Shown in pieces: positions 8,993-18,152 of a DNA stretch of 64,000 bases. A program made the position numbers and the translations under genes. Origin of the DNA: Prolixibacter sp. SD074 (GTDB taxonomy: Bacteria; Bacteroidota; Bacteroidia; Bacteroidales; Prolixibacteraceae); contig NZ_BLAW01000001.1 in NCBI RefSeq assembly GCF_009617895.1, forward strand, positions 3,339,001 through 3,403,000. The letters run 5' to 3'. The notes below the pieces were generated by a model that made no database searches, was not told the origin of the DNA, and worked only from the letters and a program-made list of their open reading frames with translations. Position 1 is the stretch's first letter; every line of letters begins with the position of its first letter.

Positions 8993-10065
8993 AAAAAATA
9001 GTTACCATCGTAGGCGCCCGGCCGCAGTTTATCAAAGCTGCTATGGTGAGCCGTGCGTTAAAGACAAAGGGATTTAGCGAAATCATCGTCCATACCGGGC
9101 AGCATTTCGATAAAAATATGTCGGAGGTTTTCTTCGAAGAGATGGAGATTCCGCACCCCGATTACAACCTGGGAATTCAGGGATTGAGCCACGGAGCCAT
9201 GACCGGGCGCATGATGGAATCGATTGAAGATGTGCTTTTAAAAGAAAAGCCCGACGGGGTGATGGTTTTCGGCGATACCAACTCGACACTGGCCGGAGCG
9301 TTAGCCGCTGCCAAACTGAACATTCCCGTTGCGCATGTTGAGGCTGGCCTCCGTTCGTTCAACAACCAAATGCCCGAAGAGATCAACCGCATTCTCACCG
9401 ACCGTATTTCATCGGTGCTGTTTTGTCCCACCGATGTCGCGGTAGGGAATTTGAAAAAGGAAGGATTTGATAACTTCGATTGCCAGATAGTAAAGAGCGG
9501 CGATGTGATGCAGGATGCAGCGCTTTTTTACGCCGAAAAATCGGATGGCCGTTCTACCATTTTGAAAAAACTGGATTTAGAAGGAAAGGCTTTCGTTTTG
9601 GCTACCGTTCACCGGCAGGAAAATACCGACAATCCGGAACGGGTTCAGGCGATTTTTAACAGTCTGAATGCGGTTCATCAGGATAAAACGGTTGTCATGC
9701 CTTTGCATCCCCGCACACGTCAGATCATCAAAAACCTGGGTATCGGACCTGCCTTTCGGGTGATCGGCCCGGTGGGTTATTTCGATATGTTGCAGTTGCT
9801 GAAAAACTGTCAGTTGGTTTTTACCGACAGTGGCGGTTTGCAGAAAGAAGCCTTTTTCTTTGCAAAGCATTGTGTCACTCTGCGGGAAGAAACCGAATGG
9901 ACGGAATTGGTGGAAGGAGGTTTCAACAAGCTGTCCGGGAGTGACTGCAACCGGATATTAGATGCTTACCAGGCCATGTCGGCTAAGCAATCCGATTTTT
10001 CGGTCAATCTTTACGGAGATGGCGAAGCATCGAAAGTAATTGCCGACTTTTTAGCAACTTTGTAG
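8989..10065 (+). CDS. UDP-N-acetylglucosamine 2-epimerase family (WecB/WbpI type)
   Basis: A 358-residue non-hydrolysing UDP-GlcNAc 2-epimerase-like protein. Visible family marks are GARPQFIKAA at the start, HTGQHFDKNMS, HVEAGLRSFN with the catalytic-region Glu, ATVHRQENTDNP and TDSGGLQKEAFF. It inverts C2 to give the manno configuration. WecB would act on UDP-GlcNAc; WbpI acts on UDP-GlcNAc3NAcA. The neighbouring WbpB-, WbpE- and WbpD-like genes favour the WbpI reaction, making UDP-ManNAc3NAcA. That choice is inference from context. It overlaps the upstream glycosyltransferase by four bases. Confidence 0.9.
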   Translation: MKKIVTIVGARPQFIKAAMVSRALKTKGFSEIIVHTGQHFDKNMSEVFFEEMEIPHPDYNLGIQGLSHGAMTGRMMESIEDVLLKEKPDGVMVFGDTNSTLAGALAAAKLNIPVAHVEAGLRSFNNQMPEEINRILTDRISSVLFCPTDVAVGNLKKEGFDNFDCQIVKSGDVMQDAALFYAEKSDGRSTILKKLDLEGKAFVLATVHRQENTDNPERVQAIFNSLNAVHQDKTVVMPLHPRTRQIIKNLGIGPAFRVIGPVGYFDMLQLLKNCQLVFTDSGGLQKEAFFFAKHCVTLREETEWTELVEGGFNKLSGSDCNRILDAYQAMSAKQSDFSVNLYGDGEASKVIADFLATL

Positions 10066-10109
10066 AGTGCCCCGATAATTGGGCTCAACTTTGAAAGTCA
10101 ATAATTAAA

Positions 10110-11240
10110 ATGGGCAAATCAATACAAATGGTCGATTTGCACGGGCAATACCTGAAAATGAAGCCCGAAATTGATCAGGCCATACAGAATGTAATCGATT
10201 CCTCTGCTTTCATAAATGGGCAACCGGTTAAAGAATTTGCTGGTGAATTAGCTGAATATATGGGAAGCAAATTTGTTATTCCCTGTGCCAATGGCACCGA
10301 AGCGTTGCAAGTGGCCTACATGGCACTCGGTTTGGAGCCGGGTGATGAGGTTATTATGCCGGCGTTCAATTACGTGGCTTCCGCCGAAGCAGCTGCGTTG
10401 CTACGCTTAAAGCCGGTTTTCGCCGATGTACACCCCGATACGTACAATATCAATGTCAACCAGTTAGAAAAGGTTATCACATCAAAAACCAAGGCGATTG
10501 TTGTTGTGCACCTGTTCGGGCAATCAGCCGACATGGAACCGGTTCTTTCGCTGGCGCGTAAACATCAGCTGAAAGTAATTGAAGACAATGCCCAGGCATT
10601 GGGAGCGGTTTATACGTTCCCGGATGGGACGCAGCACAAAGCCGGCGTTATGGGCAATATCGGAACCACATCATTTTTCCCGACCAAGACATTGGGATGT
10701 TATGGTGATGGAGGCGCCATTTTTACCAATAATCAAGAGTTGGCAACGGTTTCCCGGATGATTGCGCGCCACGGTCAGGGGGAAAAATATACCTTTGAAA
10801 GAATCGGGTTGAATTCGCGCCTCGACACTGTGCAGGCGGCGATTCTTCGGGTGAAGCTGAAAAGGATGGATGAATGGAACCGTTTCCGGCAGGAAGCCGC
10901 AGCGGTATACGATGAGTTGCTTGGTAACATAAAAGGAATCGTAATTCCTTCACGTAGCAATTTTTCGACGCATGTTTTTCATCAATATGTTATCCGGGTA
11001 ACCGGAAAACCGCGTGATGAAGTAAAAGAGGCATTGAAGGAAGCAGGTATACCGTCGATGGTTTACTACCCGTCGCCATTGCATTTGCAGAAAGCATTTG
11101 CTTACCTGGGCTACCGCGAAGGAGATTTTCCGGTAGCGGAAAAACTTTGTAACCAGGTATTGGCGCTGCCGATCCATACCGAGTTGCAGCGCGGTGAGCA
11201 AGAGCAGATTGTTTTGAAGTTGAAAGAAATCATACAATAA
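10110..11240 (+). CDS. DegT/DnrJ/EryC1/StrS aminotransferase (WbpE-like)
   Basis: A 376-residue PLP-dependent sugar aminotransferase. The cofactor-binding lysine is K193 in FFPTKTLGCYGDGGAI; other family marks are CANGTEALQVAYMALGLEPGDEV, EDNAQALGA and the late HQYVIRV. Members transfer an amino group from glutamate to a keto sugar nucleotide. The next two genes encode a hexapeptide N-acetyltransferase and a Gfo/Idh/MocA dehydrogenase of the WbpD and WbpB types, so the likely substrate is the 3-keto form of UDP-GlcNAcA. A 4- or 3-amino deoxyhexose route (QdtB/FdtB) is less likely because no dTDP-sugar genes are near. Confidence 0.9.
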   Translation: MGKSIQMVDLHGQYLKMKPEIDQAIQNVIDSSAFINGQPVKEFAGELAEYMGSKFVIPCANGTEALQVAYMALGLEPGDEVIMPAFNYVASAEAAALLRLKPVFADVHPDTYNINVNQLEKVITSKTKAIVVVHLFGQSADMEPVLSLARKHQLKVIEDNAQALGAVYTFPDGTQHKAGVMGNIGTTSFFPTKTLGCYGDGGAIFTNNQELATVSRMIARHGQGEKYTFERIGLNSRLDTVQAAILRVKLKRMDEWNRFRQEAAAVYDELLGNIKGIVIPSRSNFSTHVFHQYVIRVTGKPRDEVKEALKEAGIPSMVYYPSPLHLQKAFAYLGYREGDFPVAEKLCNQVLALPIHTELQRGEQEQIVLKLKEIIQ

Positions 11241-11241
11241 A

Positions 11242-11814
11242 ATGGCCAACTATTTTGCACATTCAACCGCCGTTATCGATGATGATTGTGTCATCGGTGA
11301 GGGGACGAAAATCTGGCATTTCAGCCATGTGATGTCTAATTCAGCATTGGGTAAGAATTGCAATCTCGGGCAGAATGTTGTCATTTCACCCAATGTGGTG
11401 CTGGGCAATAATGTAAAGGTGCAGAACAACGTTTCGGTGTACACCGGCGTCATTTGTGAGGACGATGTTTTTCTCGGGCCTTCCATGGTTTTCACCAATG
11501 TCGTCAACCCGCGCAGTTTCATCAACCGCAAGGAAGAATTCCGGCAAACGCTGGTACGAAAAGGTGCTTCCATCGGCGCGAATGCAACGATCATTTGCGG
11601 CATCGAAATCGGTGAATTTGCGCTAATCGGTGCTGGTGCAGTTGTGACAAAAAATGTGGCGCCTTTTGCGTTGATCGTTGGAAACCCGGGACGTCAGGTT
11701 GGTTGGGTGAGTGAATATGGCCATCGGTTGGAGTTTTCGGAAACAGGAGAGGCTGTCTGTCCTGAAAGTGGTCAAAAATACAGTCTGGATAATAACCAGG
11801 TAAAACGAATTTGA
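11242..11814 (+). CDS. Left-handed beta-helix N-acetyltransferase (WbpD/WlbB-like)
   Basis: A 190-residue hexapeptide-repeat acetyltransferase. The repeats run from VIGEGTKIW to about residue 150 (GAGAVVTKNVAPFALIVGNPGRQVGWV). FSHVMSNSALGKNCNLGQNVVI near the start, PSMVFTNVVNPRSF in the middle and the C-terminal tail with CPESGQKY are typical of WbpD/WlbB, which acetylates the 3-amino group of UDP-GlcNAc3NA using acetyl-CoA. One base separates it from the aminotransferase stop and one base from the following dehydrogenase, so this is a tight translational unit. Confidence 0.92.
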   Translation: MANYFAHSTAVIDDDCVIGEGTKIWHFSHVMSNSALGKNCNLGQNVVISPNVVLGNNVKVQNNVSVYTGVICEDDVFLGPSMVFTNVVNPRSFINRKEEFRQTLVRKGASIGANATIICGIEIGEFALIGAGAVVTKNVAPFALIVGNPGRQVGWVSEYGHRLEFSETGEAVCPESGQKYSLDNNQVKRI

Positions 11815-11815
11815 G

Positions 11816-12784
11816 ATGAAGAATTTTGCACTGATAGGAGCAGCTGGTTACATTGCTCCAAGGCACATGAAAGCGATTAAGGATACCGGCAACCATTTGC
11901 TGGCTGCATACGACCCGTATGACGGTGTGGGAATAATGGACAGTTATTTCCCGTCGGCCCGGTTTTTTGTGGAGTTCGAGCGTTTCGACCGGTACCTGGA
12001 GAAATTGAAATACGAGGAGCAAGTCCCGCTCGATTACATCAGTATCGCTTCGCCCAATTACCTGCACGATGCACACATCCGGGTTGCTCTGCGCCGTGGT
12101 GCAGACGCTATTTGCGAAAAACCGCTGGTATTGAACCCCTGGAACATCGATGCATTGGAACGGTTATCGGAAGAGACCGGAAAGAAAATTAACACCATCC
12201 TGCAGCTGCGTCTGCACCAGACCATCATCGGTTTGAAGAAACGGGTGGAAGAGGCGCCGAAGGACAAAATATTTGACATCGACCTCACCTACATAACCTC
12301 ACGTGGTTACTGGTACTACACTTCCTGGAAAGGCGATGTGACCAAATCAGGTGGAATTGCGACCAATATCGGTGTGCACTTTTTTGACATGCTGGCCTGG
12401 ATTTTCGGCGATATTGAGCAAAATACCGTTCACATCCACACCCACGACCGGGCTGCCGGTTTTCTGCAGCTAAAAAGGGCGCGTGTTCGGTGGTTCCTCA
12501 GCATCAACGAGGAAACCTTGCCCGAGGCCATTAAAGCGAAGGGACAGCGCACCTATCGTTCGATTACCATCGAAGGTGAGGAACTGGAATTTAGCGCTGG
12601 TTTCACCGATTTGCATACCCGCAGTTACGAGGAAATCCTGAAAGGGAACGGCTACACGATTACGGATGCCCGCCAGGCTATTGAAACGGTACACCAAATC
12701 AGGGAGCAAACACCCATTGGCCTGAAAGGTGATTACCATCCGTTTGCCGCCAAAGAGTTGACAAAGCATCCGTTTCAGAAATAA
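11816..12784 (+). CDS. Gfo/Idh/MocA oxidoreductase (WbpB/WlbA-like, UDP-GlcNAcA 3-dehydrogenase)
   Basis: A 322-residue NAD-dependent sugar oxidoreductase. The N-terminus FALIGAAGYIAPRHMKAIKD is the WlbA/WbpB form of the Rossmann GxGxxG region; SIASPNYLHDAHIRVALRRG and CEKPLVLNPWNID, with the EKP lysine, follow. The substrate-domain helix NIGVHFFDMLAWIFG carries the His/Asp pair expected of the family. WlbA-type enzymes oxidise C3 of UDP-GlcNAcA to the ketone used by the aminotransferase. Together with the flanking genes this completes the UDP-GlcNAc3NAcA branch. Confidence 0.92.
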   Translation: MKNFALIGAAGYIAPRHMKAIKDTGNHLLAAYDPYDGVGIMDSYFPSARFFVEFERFDRYLEKLKYEEQVPLDYISIASPNYLHDAHIRVALRRGADAICEKPLVLNPWNIDALERLSEETGKKINTILQLRLHQTIIGLKKRVEEAPKDKIFDIDLTYITSRGYWYYTSWKGDVTKSGGIATNIGVHFFDMLAWIFGDIEQNTVHIHTHDRAAGFLQLKRARVRWFLSINEETLPEAIKAKGQRTYRSITIEGEELEFSAGFTDLHTRSYEEILKGNGYTITDARQAIETVHQIREQTPIGLKGDYHPFAAKELTKHPFQK

Positions 12785-12804
12785 ATTCCGCGCAAACTTT
12801 TCGC

Positions 12805-14262
12805 ATGGATAATATTGCACAAACCGATCAACTATTCAGACAATTCTTGGCCTTCGAGGATGAAATGAAATTGCTTGAAAAGTATCAGGTCGATGGAATC
12901 CCATTGTGGGCTAATTGTCGGTTTGCTGTTTACCATGATTTGCTGAATGCTAAAGGTTTTATCGGACGGGAAATGGGGGTTTCGACCAGTAAACTGGTCC
13001 TCATTAAGCGTCAGCTGAAGAGAGCCTGGTCGATGATCCGGTCCGGAAAAATGTTTCGGCATCCGGGAAAATTTCCTGAAGGGGTGGATGTATTGCTGGT
13101 CAATCAGCCGCGAAAAGTGCTCTTTGGAGAACAGTATGGTTGTAAATATTCCTACCTGTGGACCAGCCAATCAAAATTGAGGATTGCAACCATTGAACCT
13201 CCATTGCTGTTTGGAGATACCCCGCACTTGGAACCTTCCCATTTCGAATCGTCAACCTTTTATACAGACCGTTTGCTCTTTGCCGGGAAATGGCAGGAAA
13301 TAAAGGGATCAAGGCAGAAAAATTCTATAGCGGAACAGCAGAGTAACGAGTTGGCGGAACGGTTTTGCGAAACATTTGATATAGCTGATAAGAAAGAATA
13401 TTACGCACGCTTTATATACAAACGCTTTTTGTATTATCGCTTTTTCAGGAATTACTGGAAAAAGTTTTTACAGGAAAAGAAACCTCATTCGGTGGTGGTG
13501 GTCAATGCCTATTCAACGGAAAATATGCCGTTAATTCAAGCTGCCAATGAAATTGGAATTATAACTATCGAGATTCAACATGGAACGATGGGGAGCCGTC
13601 ACATTGGATATAATTATCCTTCCGGTGAATACAACTTCTTTCCCCGGTTTGAGTTAATATGGGGAAATTTCTGGCGAGATACATCGGCTGTTCCTATTCC
13701 GAAGGAAAACTGTTATGTTACAGGTTTTCCTTTCATGGAAAAAAATGTTGGCGACCTTTCCGGAGAAAATCAATATGATGTCTTATTCATTTCGCAGGCG
13801 ACCATCGGGGAACAGATTCGAACATATGCAAGGGAGCTTTCGTTAAAACATCCCGAGTGGTCAGTTGTTTTTAAATTGCATCCGTCTGAGATTGCTAAGG
13901 CTCAGGATTACAGGAGCTATTTTAATGGAATGAATATCACGGTAGAATACAAAAGTGATTTATATGAGGAGTTGCGAAAGGCATCAGCAGTGGTCGGAGT
14001 TTACAGCACATCACTTTTCGAAGCACTGGCTTTTGGTTTGCAACCCGTTGTGCTTTCCAAGCTTTATGGTGCAGGATACATGGACGACCTAATCGGAAAA
14101 GGCGGAGCAGTTGGGGTTTACAATACCGATGAATTAAGCGACGCTTTGGAAAAGCAGCTTTCAGGTGAGCAGACTACAGTCGATTTGAATTATTATTTTG
14201 TATCGAATGCCGCGGAAAAGATGGAGGAAGCAGTTTCTCAGATATTGAATAATGCAGAGTGA
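12805..14262 (+). CDS. Putative GT-B glycosyltransferase of the polysaccharide locus
   Basis: A 485-residue cytoplasmic protein without membrane segments. The C-terminal half looks like the donor domain of capsule/sialyltransferase-like or CDP-glycerol-transferase-like GT-B enzymes: IEIQHGTMGSRHIGYNYPS, then FELIWGNFW, YVTGFPFMEKN, DVLFISQATIG, VVFKLHPSE, and VVGVYSTSLFEALAFGLQPVVL. HP in FKLHPSE and S-T-S in YSTSLFEA resemble nucleotide-phosphate contact loops. Its position between the ManNAc3NAcA genes and the nonulosonic-acid trio makes it a candidate transferase for the nonulosonic acid. The exact family was not recognised with certainty. Confidence 0.65.
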   Translation: MDNIAQTDQLFRQFLAFEDEMKLLEKYQVDGIPLWANCRFAVYHDLLNAKGFIGREMGVSTSKLVLIKRQLKRAWSMIRSGKMFRHPGKFPEGVDVLLVNQPRKVLFGEQYGCKYSYLWTSQSKLRIATIEPPLLFGDTPHLEPSHFESSTFYTDRLLFAGKWQEIKGSRQKNSIAEQQSNELAERFCETFDIADKKEYYARFIYKRFLYYRFFRNYWKKFLQEKKPHSVVVVNAYSTENMPLIQAANEIGIITIEIQHGTMGSRHIGYNYPSGEYNFFPRFELIWGNFWRDTSAVPIPKENCYVTGFPFMEKNVGDLSGENQYDVLFISQATIGEQIRTYARELSLKHPEWSVVFKLHPSEIAKAQDYRSYFNGMNITVEYKSDLYEELRKASAVVGVYSTSLFEALAFGLQPVVLSKLYGAGYMDDLIGKGGAVGVYNTDELSDALEKQLSGEQTTVDLNYYFVSNAAEKMEEAVSQILNNAE

Positions 14263-14273
14263 AGAATCCTGAA

Positions 14274-15017
14274 ATGAAAACAGCCGTCATTATACAAGCC
14301 CGGAAAGGCTCGCAAAGGTTGCCGAATAAGATCGTCAAACCCTTTTTTCAGGAAAAAGGAATTCTGGAGATTCTTATTCGTGAAGTGAAAAAGCTGGAAT
14401 TGCCGTTGATTGTTGCTACCACAACACACGAGATCGATGATGAAGTGGAACAGCTTTGTCAAAAAGAAAAGGTTTCTTGTTTTCGCGGTAGCGAAGAAAA
14501 TGTACTCAACCGATTTGTGAAAGCTGCACGGACGGAAGATTATGACGTCGTTTACCGTGTTTGTGCCGATAATCCATTTCTTTCGGTTTCGTATATGAAA
14601 GAGCTGGGAAGTGCATGGGAAGATAGTTTGGACTATGTCTGTCACCGGGATGGATTTGGCCATCCGGCGATGAAGACGCACTTTGGATTTTTTGCAGAAA
14701 TGGTTCGCATCTCGGCATTGGAGAAAGTCCTTTCTGTGACCAAAGATCCATTGTATCTGGAGCATGTCACTAACTTTGTGTACGAACATCCGGACATGTT
14801 TTCGCTACATTGGTTACACATGCCTGATTTCCTGCGTCATCGCAACGATATCCGTATGACGGTTGATACAGAGGAGGATTTCAGAACGATGCAGGAACTA
14901 TATCAACTGAAAATAGAACAAAACTGGGAATCGATGGACGAATTGGTTGTCTGGCTGGATAATCATCCTGAGTTTCTTGCTGGAATGAAAAAGAATATAA
15001 AAGCCAATACAAAATGA
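14274..15017 (+). CDS. Cytidylyltransferase, SpsF/NeuA-like
   Basis: A 247-residue nucleotidyltransferase. I start it at ATG 14274 because MKTAVIIQARKGSQRLPNK is the family's usual N-terminus. A GTG at 14259 would add five residues inside the preceding gene. The motif QARKGSQRLPNK is the CTP-binding loop, and YRVCADNPFL holds the metal-binding Asp region. It resembles SpsF-type proteins, which pair with SpsE/NeuB synthases, as here. Expected role: activation of a nonulosonic acid to its CMP form. The 3' end overlaps the synthase start by four bases. Confidence 0.85.
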   Translation: MKTAVIIQARKGSQRLPNKIVKPFFQEKGILEILIREVKKLELPLIVATTTHEIDDEVEQLCQKEKVSCFRGSEENVLNRFVKAARTEDYDVVYRVCADNPFLSVSYMKELGSAWEDSLDYVCHRDGFGHPAMKTHFGFFAEMVRISALEKVLSVTKDPLYLEHVTNFVYEHPDMFSLHWLHMPDFLRHRNDIRMTVDTEEDFRTMQELYQLKIEQNWESMDELVVWLDNHPEFLAGMKKNIKANTK

Positions 15018-16048
15018 CATACATAATAGGGGAAATCGGACAAAACCATAACGGCTCGGTCGACATTGCCAAGCTAATGATCGACACAGTTGTACGGCCG
15101 GTAGTTGATGAACGTTTTCAGGCAACACTAAAACCCATTGATGCCATCAAGTTGACTAAACGTGATTTGGCAGAAGAACTTTCGGAATCGCAGATGAACC
15201 GGCCCTATGATTCTCCGCATTCTTTTGGGAAGACCTACGGAGAGCACCGGGCTCATCTGGAACTTTCGGATGAGCAGCATTACGAAATCTATCAATACGC
15301 CAGGCAATCGGGACTTGAATTTGTAGAAACCATTTGTGCCATTGGCGCGATGAGCTTGCTAAAGCTGTTTTCGCCGGATCGGTTAAAAGTGGCTTCGCGC
15401 GATTTGACCAATCTGCCATTGTTGGCAGCGATGGCGGAAACGAAACTGCCGATTGTTTTATCGACAGGAATGACGGGCAAGAAAGAGCTTGATGAAGCCC
15501 TGGAGACGATAACCCGGTACCACAGCAATATTTCCATTCTGCACTGTGTTTCGGAATATCCTACAGCGTATGAGAATGTGAACCTGCGCACCATTCATTA
15601 TCTTCAAAAACACTATTCTGAATACACCATTGGTTACTCCGACCATACCATTGGAATAGCAGCACCGATTGCCGCTGTTGCAATGGGAGCCAAGGTAATC
15701 GAGAAGCATATCACCCTCGATCGGAAGATGAAAGGAACTGATCAGGAAGGTTCCCTCGCACCGGACGGCATTCATCGCATGGTTCGTGATATCCGTAACA
15801 TGGAGAAAGCAATGGGAGTAGAAGATATTGTCGTGCCTGAATCGGTGATTGGAGCCAAGAATAAACTCGAACGTTCGCTGGCGACACGTCGGGCAATGAA
15901 GGCTGGTGAGATAGTAGGGGAAAAGGATATTCATCTTCTTTCACCTGGTGATGGTTTTCGCTGGAGCGAAAGAGACGAGGTGATTGGGAAAACACTGACC
16001 AAGGATATTTCCGGTAATGAAATAATATACCCTGACTATGTGCGCTAG
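15014..16048 (+). CDS. NeuB/SpsE-family nonulosonic acid synthase
   Basis: A 344-residue synthase that condenses phosphoenolpyruvate with a six-carbon sugar acceptor to a nine-carbon acid. Family marks are IGEIGQNHNGS at residue 5, DAIKLTKRDL, KVASRDLTNLPLL, LSTGMTGKKELDEA, LHCVSEYPTAYENVNL, GYSDHTIGI and EKHITLDRKMKGTDQEGSL. The C-terminal SAF (antifreeze-like) domain begins near residue 285 (SLATRRAMKAGEI). KLTKRDL replaces the FQT-type sequence of standard NeuB, and the phosphatase gene next door suggests a phosphorylated route (for example KDN-9-phosphate or Neu5Ac-9-phosphate). The exact product is unknown. Confidence 0.9.
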   Translation: MTYIIGEIGQNHNGSVDIAKLMIDTVVRPVVDERFQATLKPIDAIKLTKRDLAEELSESQMNRPYDSPHSFGKTYGEHRAHLELSDEQHYEIYQYARQSGLEFVETICAIGAMSLLKLFSPDRLKVASRDLTNLPLLAAMAETKLPIVLSTGMTGKKELDEALETITRYHSNISILHCVSEYPTAYENVNLRTIHYLQKHYSEYTIGYSDHTIGIAAPIAAVAMGAKVIEKHITLDRKMKGTDQEGSLAPDGIHRMVRDIRNMEKAMGVEDIVVPESVIGAKNKLERSLATRRAMKAGEIVGEKDIHLLSPGDGFRWSERDEVIGKTLTKDISGNEIIYPDYVR

Positions 16049-16565
16049 CCGACGACTACCCAAACTGATTCTAACCGATATTGATGGCGTTTGGACCGAT
16101 GGAGGAATGTATTACACCGAGAATGGCGATGAGCTGAAGAAATTCAATACCAGCGACAGTGCTGGTATCATTTTTTGTCGGATGCTCGATATTCCGGTAG
16201 GTATTGTAACGGGAGAAGATACTCGTTTGGTTGAGCGTCGGGCCGAAAAGCTGAAAATCGATTACCTGTTCAAAGGGGTGAGAAATAAGCGCCGGATTGT
16301 TGAGGAGTTATTAGGTAAGTTGAATCTCGAATGGGACGACTTGGCGTACATTGGCGATGACATCAACGATATCGATGTGTTAAAAGATGCCGGATTCAGT
16401 GCTGCCCCTTCCGATGCTCCTGAATACGTAAAGGAGTATACTTCTATCGAATTGAGCAAAAAAGGAGGCGACGGAGTCTTCCGTGAATTCGTGGAAAAGA
16501 TTTTGGGTAAAGAAGGAGTTAATCAAGCCATTGAAAGGTTCCGGGAACTGATGGCTTCGAGATAA
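16038..16565 (+). CDS. HAD-superfamily KdsC-like phosphatase
   Basis: A 175-residue type C0 HAD phosphatase. Motif I is LTDIDGVWTDGGMYY with the two catalytic aspartates, motif II is the Thr in GIVTGEDTRLV, and motif IV is YIGDDINDIDVL. The family includes KDO-8-phosphate phosphatase and the KDN-9-phosphate phosphatase known in Bacteroides. Overlapping the synthase gene by 11 bases, it probably dephosphorylates the nonulosonic acid 9-phosphate before CMP activation. No KDO genes are near, which argues against KdsC itself. Length is normal. Confidence 0.88.
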   Translation: MCASRRLPKLILTDIDGVWTDGGMYYTENGDELKKFNTSDSAGIIFCRMLDIPVGIVTGEDTRLVERRAEKLKIDYLFKGVRNKRRIVEELLGKLNLEWDDLAYIGDDINDIDVLKDAGFSAAPSDAPEYVKEYTSIELSKKGGDGVFREFVEKILGKEGVNQAIERFRELMASR

Positions 16566-16567
16566 TG

Positions 16568-18046
16568 CTATTCCCTGCTTTTACCCAGTTGTTTATTGAT
16601 GATGTGGTTGAAATCGGTACTCAATTTCAGGAAATAAACCAGCACAATATAAACAACCAGAATAACCAGACTGCGAACAAGAATGTCGGCGAAGAGATTA
16701 GAGTTCGAAGGGATTAGCGTTCCGGCACCGTAGCTGATAACGGCAATAGCAATGCCCGACAGATGCTGTAGTTTCCACGGCCATAGTCCAAATTTTATTT
16801 TTAGGAAAATCAGACGAACCGCTGAATAGATGAGTGTCGATATCATCGATGCTAATGCTGCACCCGTTATTCCCAGCACAGGGATTAGCAGGATATTGGA
16901 AATCACGACGAGCGTTATGAGCAGAAACATAAAATAAGCCTGGAACCTGTAATAGTGCGATGTGTTGAGGACCATTATACTGCTACCGGTCGAAACTGTG
17001 ATCAAATTAGCCATGCTAATAAAAAAGATGACCCACTGGCCGTTCTCATAATTCTCCGGCAGGATGCGAAAAATATTATGCAGGTTTCCCCAAATTCCTG
17101 CAAATAGTAATAATCCGAAAAGAAACTGGTTGATACTGCTTTTTACCAGCACGTCGTCGATTTTTGCCATGTTGTTGGCTTTCCATGACTCGGAGATGAT
17201 TGGTACCACCGCCTTGTTCATCACCCGCGAAGGAATCATAATCAACGTTCCGAAATAGAAGGTAACCGAATAAATTCCGGCAGCTTTCAAATCGATGTAG
17301 GCATTCACCATGTACTTGTCGATGTTGATCAGGGCAAAGCTGCTGAGACCCGAAATGATTCCGAAAACGCAGAGCAACAGAATTTGTTTTTTCAGTTCCG
17401 GCGTGATAAAATGGAGCTGTGGACGAAGATTGAATTTCTTTTTACGGATTAGGTATAAACTAAGAACCAGTGGCGGCACAGATTGAATAATCACAAACAA
17501 CAACACATATCTGGCAAAATCAACAACATCGAAATAGTACAACAAAATGATGCCAAGGTTGAGTAATCTTAGCAGGAAATCCTTGAGGAAGGTACCCAGA
17601 ACGATATTGTAAAGGACTTTGTTGTAATTGTCGAATACTGCGAAGAACAGGAAAAAGAAAACCAGGGGCCAGATATAAAAAGCATACTCTGAAAGTAAAG
17701 GTGATTTATTCAGGTTTTGCGTGACTAGGTAAGGAGTGAAGAAGTACAAGAAAATCGAAACCAGGATAAACCCGGTAGCCGAAACAGCCATCACAAGAAA
17801 TAGATAGCCATTGTGATGTTGTTTATTATTTCGGAAAAAGGGGAACAACCGGTTGGTGACATCCTGAAAACCCAGTCCGGAGAACTGCGCCAGAATGGTG
17901 GATATGGCAATCAGCACCTGCGTCAGTCCAATTTCTTCCGCCGAAAAAATTTTGGGAGATAAGATGGCCAGGTTCAAAAAACCGAGCAAAACGCCGGCGT
18001 ACGACCAGATGGAACCTCGAATGGTTTGTTTGATGATTATTCCCAC
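16568..18046 (-). CDS. Wzx-like polysaccharide flippase
   Basis: A 492-residue integral membrane protein with about 12-14 hydrophobic segments spread over its length and few long loops. The N-terminus (IIIKQTIRGSIWSYAGVLLGFLN) and the mid region (DKYMVNAYIDLKAAGIYSVTFYFGTLIMIPSRVMNK) are typical of the MATE/MOP polysaccharide transporter family. It would flip lipid-linked repeat units across the inner membrane. It is convergent with the biosynthesis operon: only two bases separate its stop from that of the phosphatase, so antisense overlap of the transcripts is likely. Confidence 0.85.
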   Translation of the reverse strand: MGIIIKQTIRGSIWSYAGVLLGFLNLAILSPKIFSAEEIGLTQVLIAISTILAQFSGLGFQDVTNRLFPFFRNNKQHHNGYLFLVMAVSATGFILVSIFLYFFTPYLVTQNLNKSPLLSEYAFYIWPLVFFFLFFAVFDNYNKVLYNIVLGTFLKDFLLRLLNLGIILLYYFDVVDFARYVLLFVIIQSVPPLVLSLYLIRKKKFNLRPQLHFITPELKKQILLLCVFGIISGLSSFALINIDKYMVNAYIDLKAAGIYSVTFYFGTLIMIPSRVMNKAVVPIISESWKANNMAKIDDVLVKSSINQFLFGLLLFAGIWGNLHNIFRILPENYENGQWVIFFISMANLITVSTGSSIMVLNTSHYYRFQAYFMFLLITLVVISNILLIPVLGITGAALASMISTLIYSAVRLIFLKIKFGLWPWKLQHLSGIAIAVISYGAGTLIPSNSNLFADILVRSLVILVVYIVLVYFLKLSTDFNHIINKQLGKSRE

Positions 18047-18113
18047 GGAAATTAGATTTATGTCAAAAATATTTAATAAAAGTGAGTTGAACGGAGCGTT
18101 TGTTAAAAAAATA

Positions 18114-18121
18114 TACTTTTG
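18114..18121 (+). promoter_or_regulatory. Candidate -7 box (TACTTTTG) before the YfhO gene
   Basis: TACTTTTG matches TAnnTTTG and lies 31 bases before the YfhO start, in the AT-rich divergent gap between the flippase and YfhO genes. A clear -33 element was not found. Confidence 0.4.
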
Positions 18122-18152
18122 TGTATATGTGAAACGGTAACACGCAAAACTG

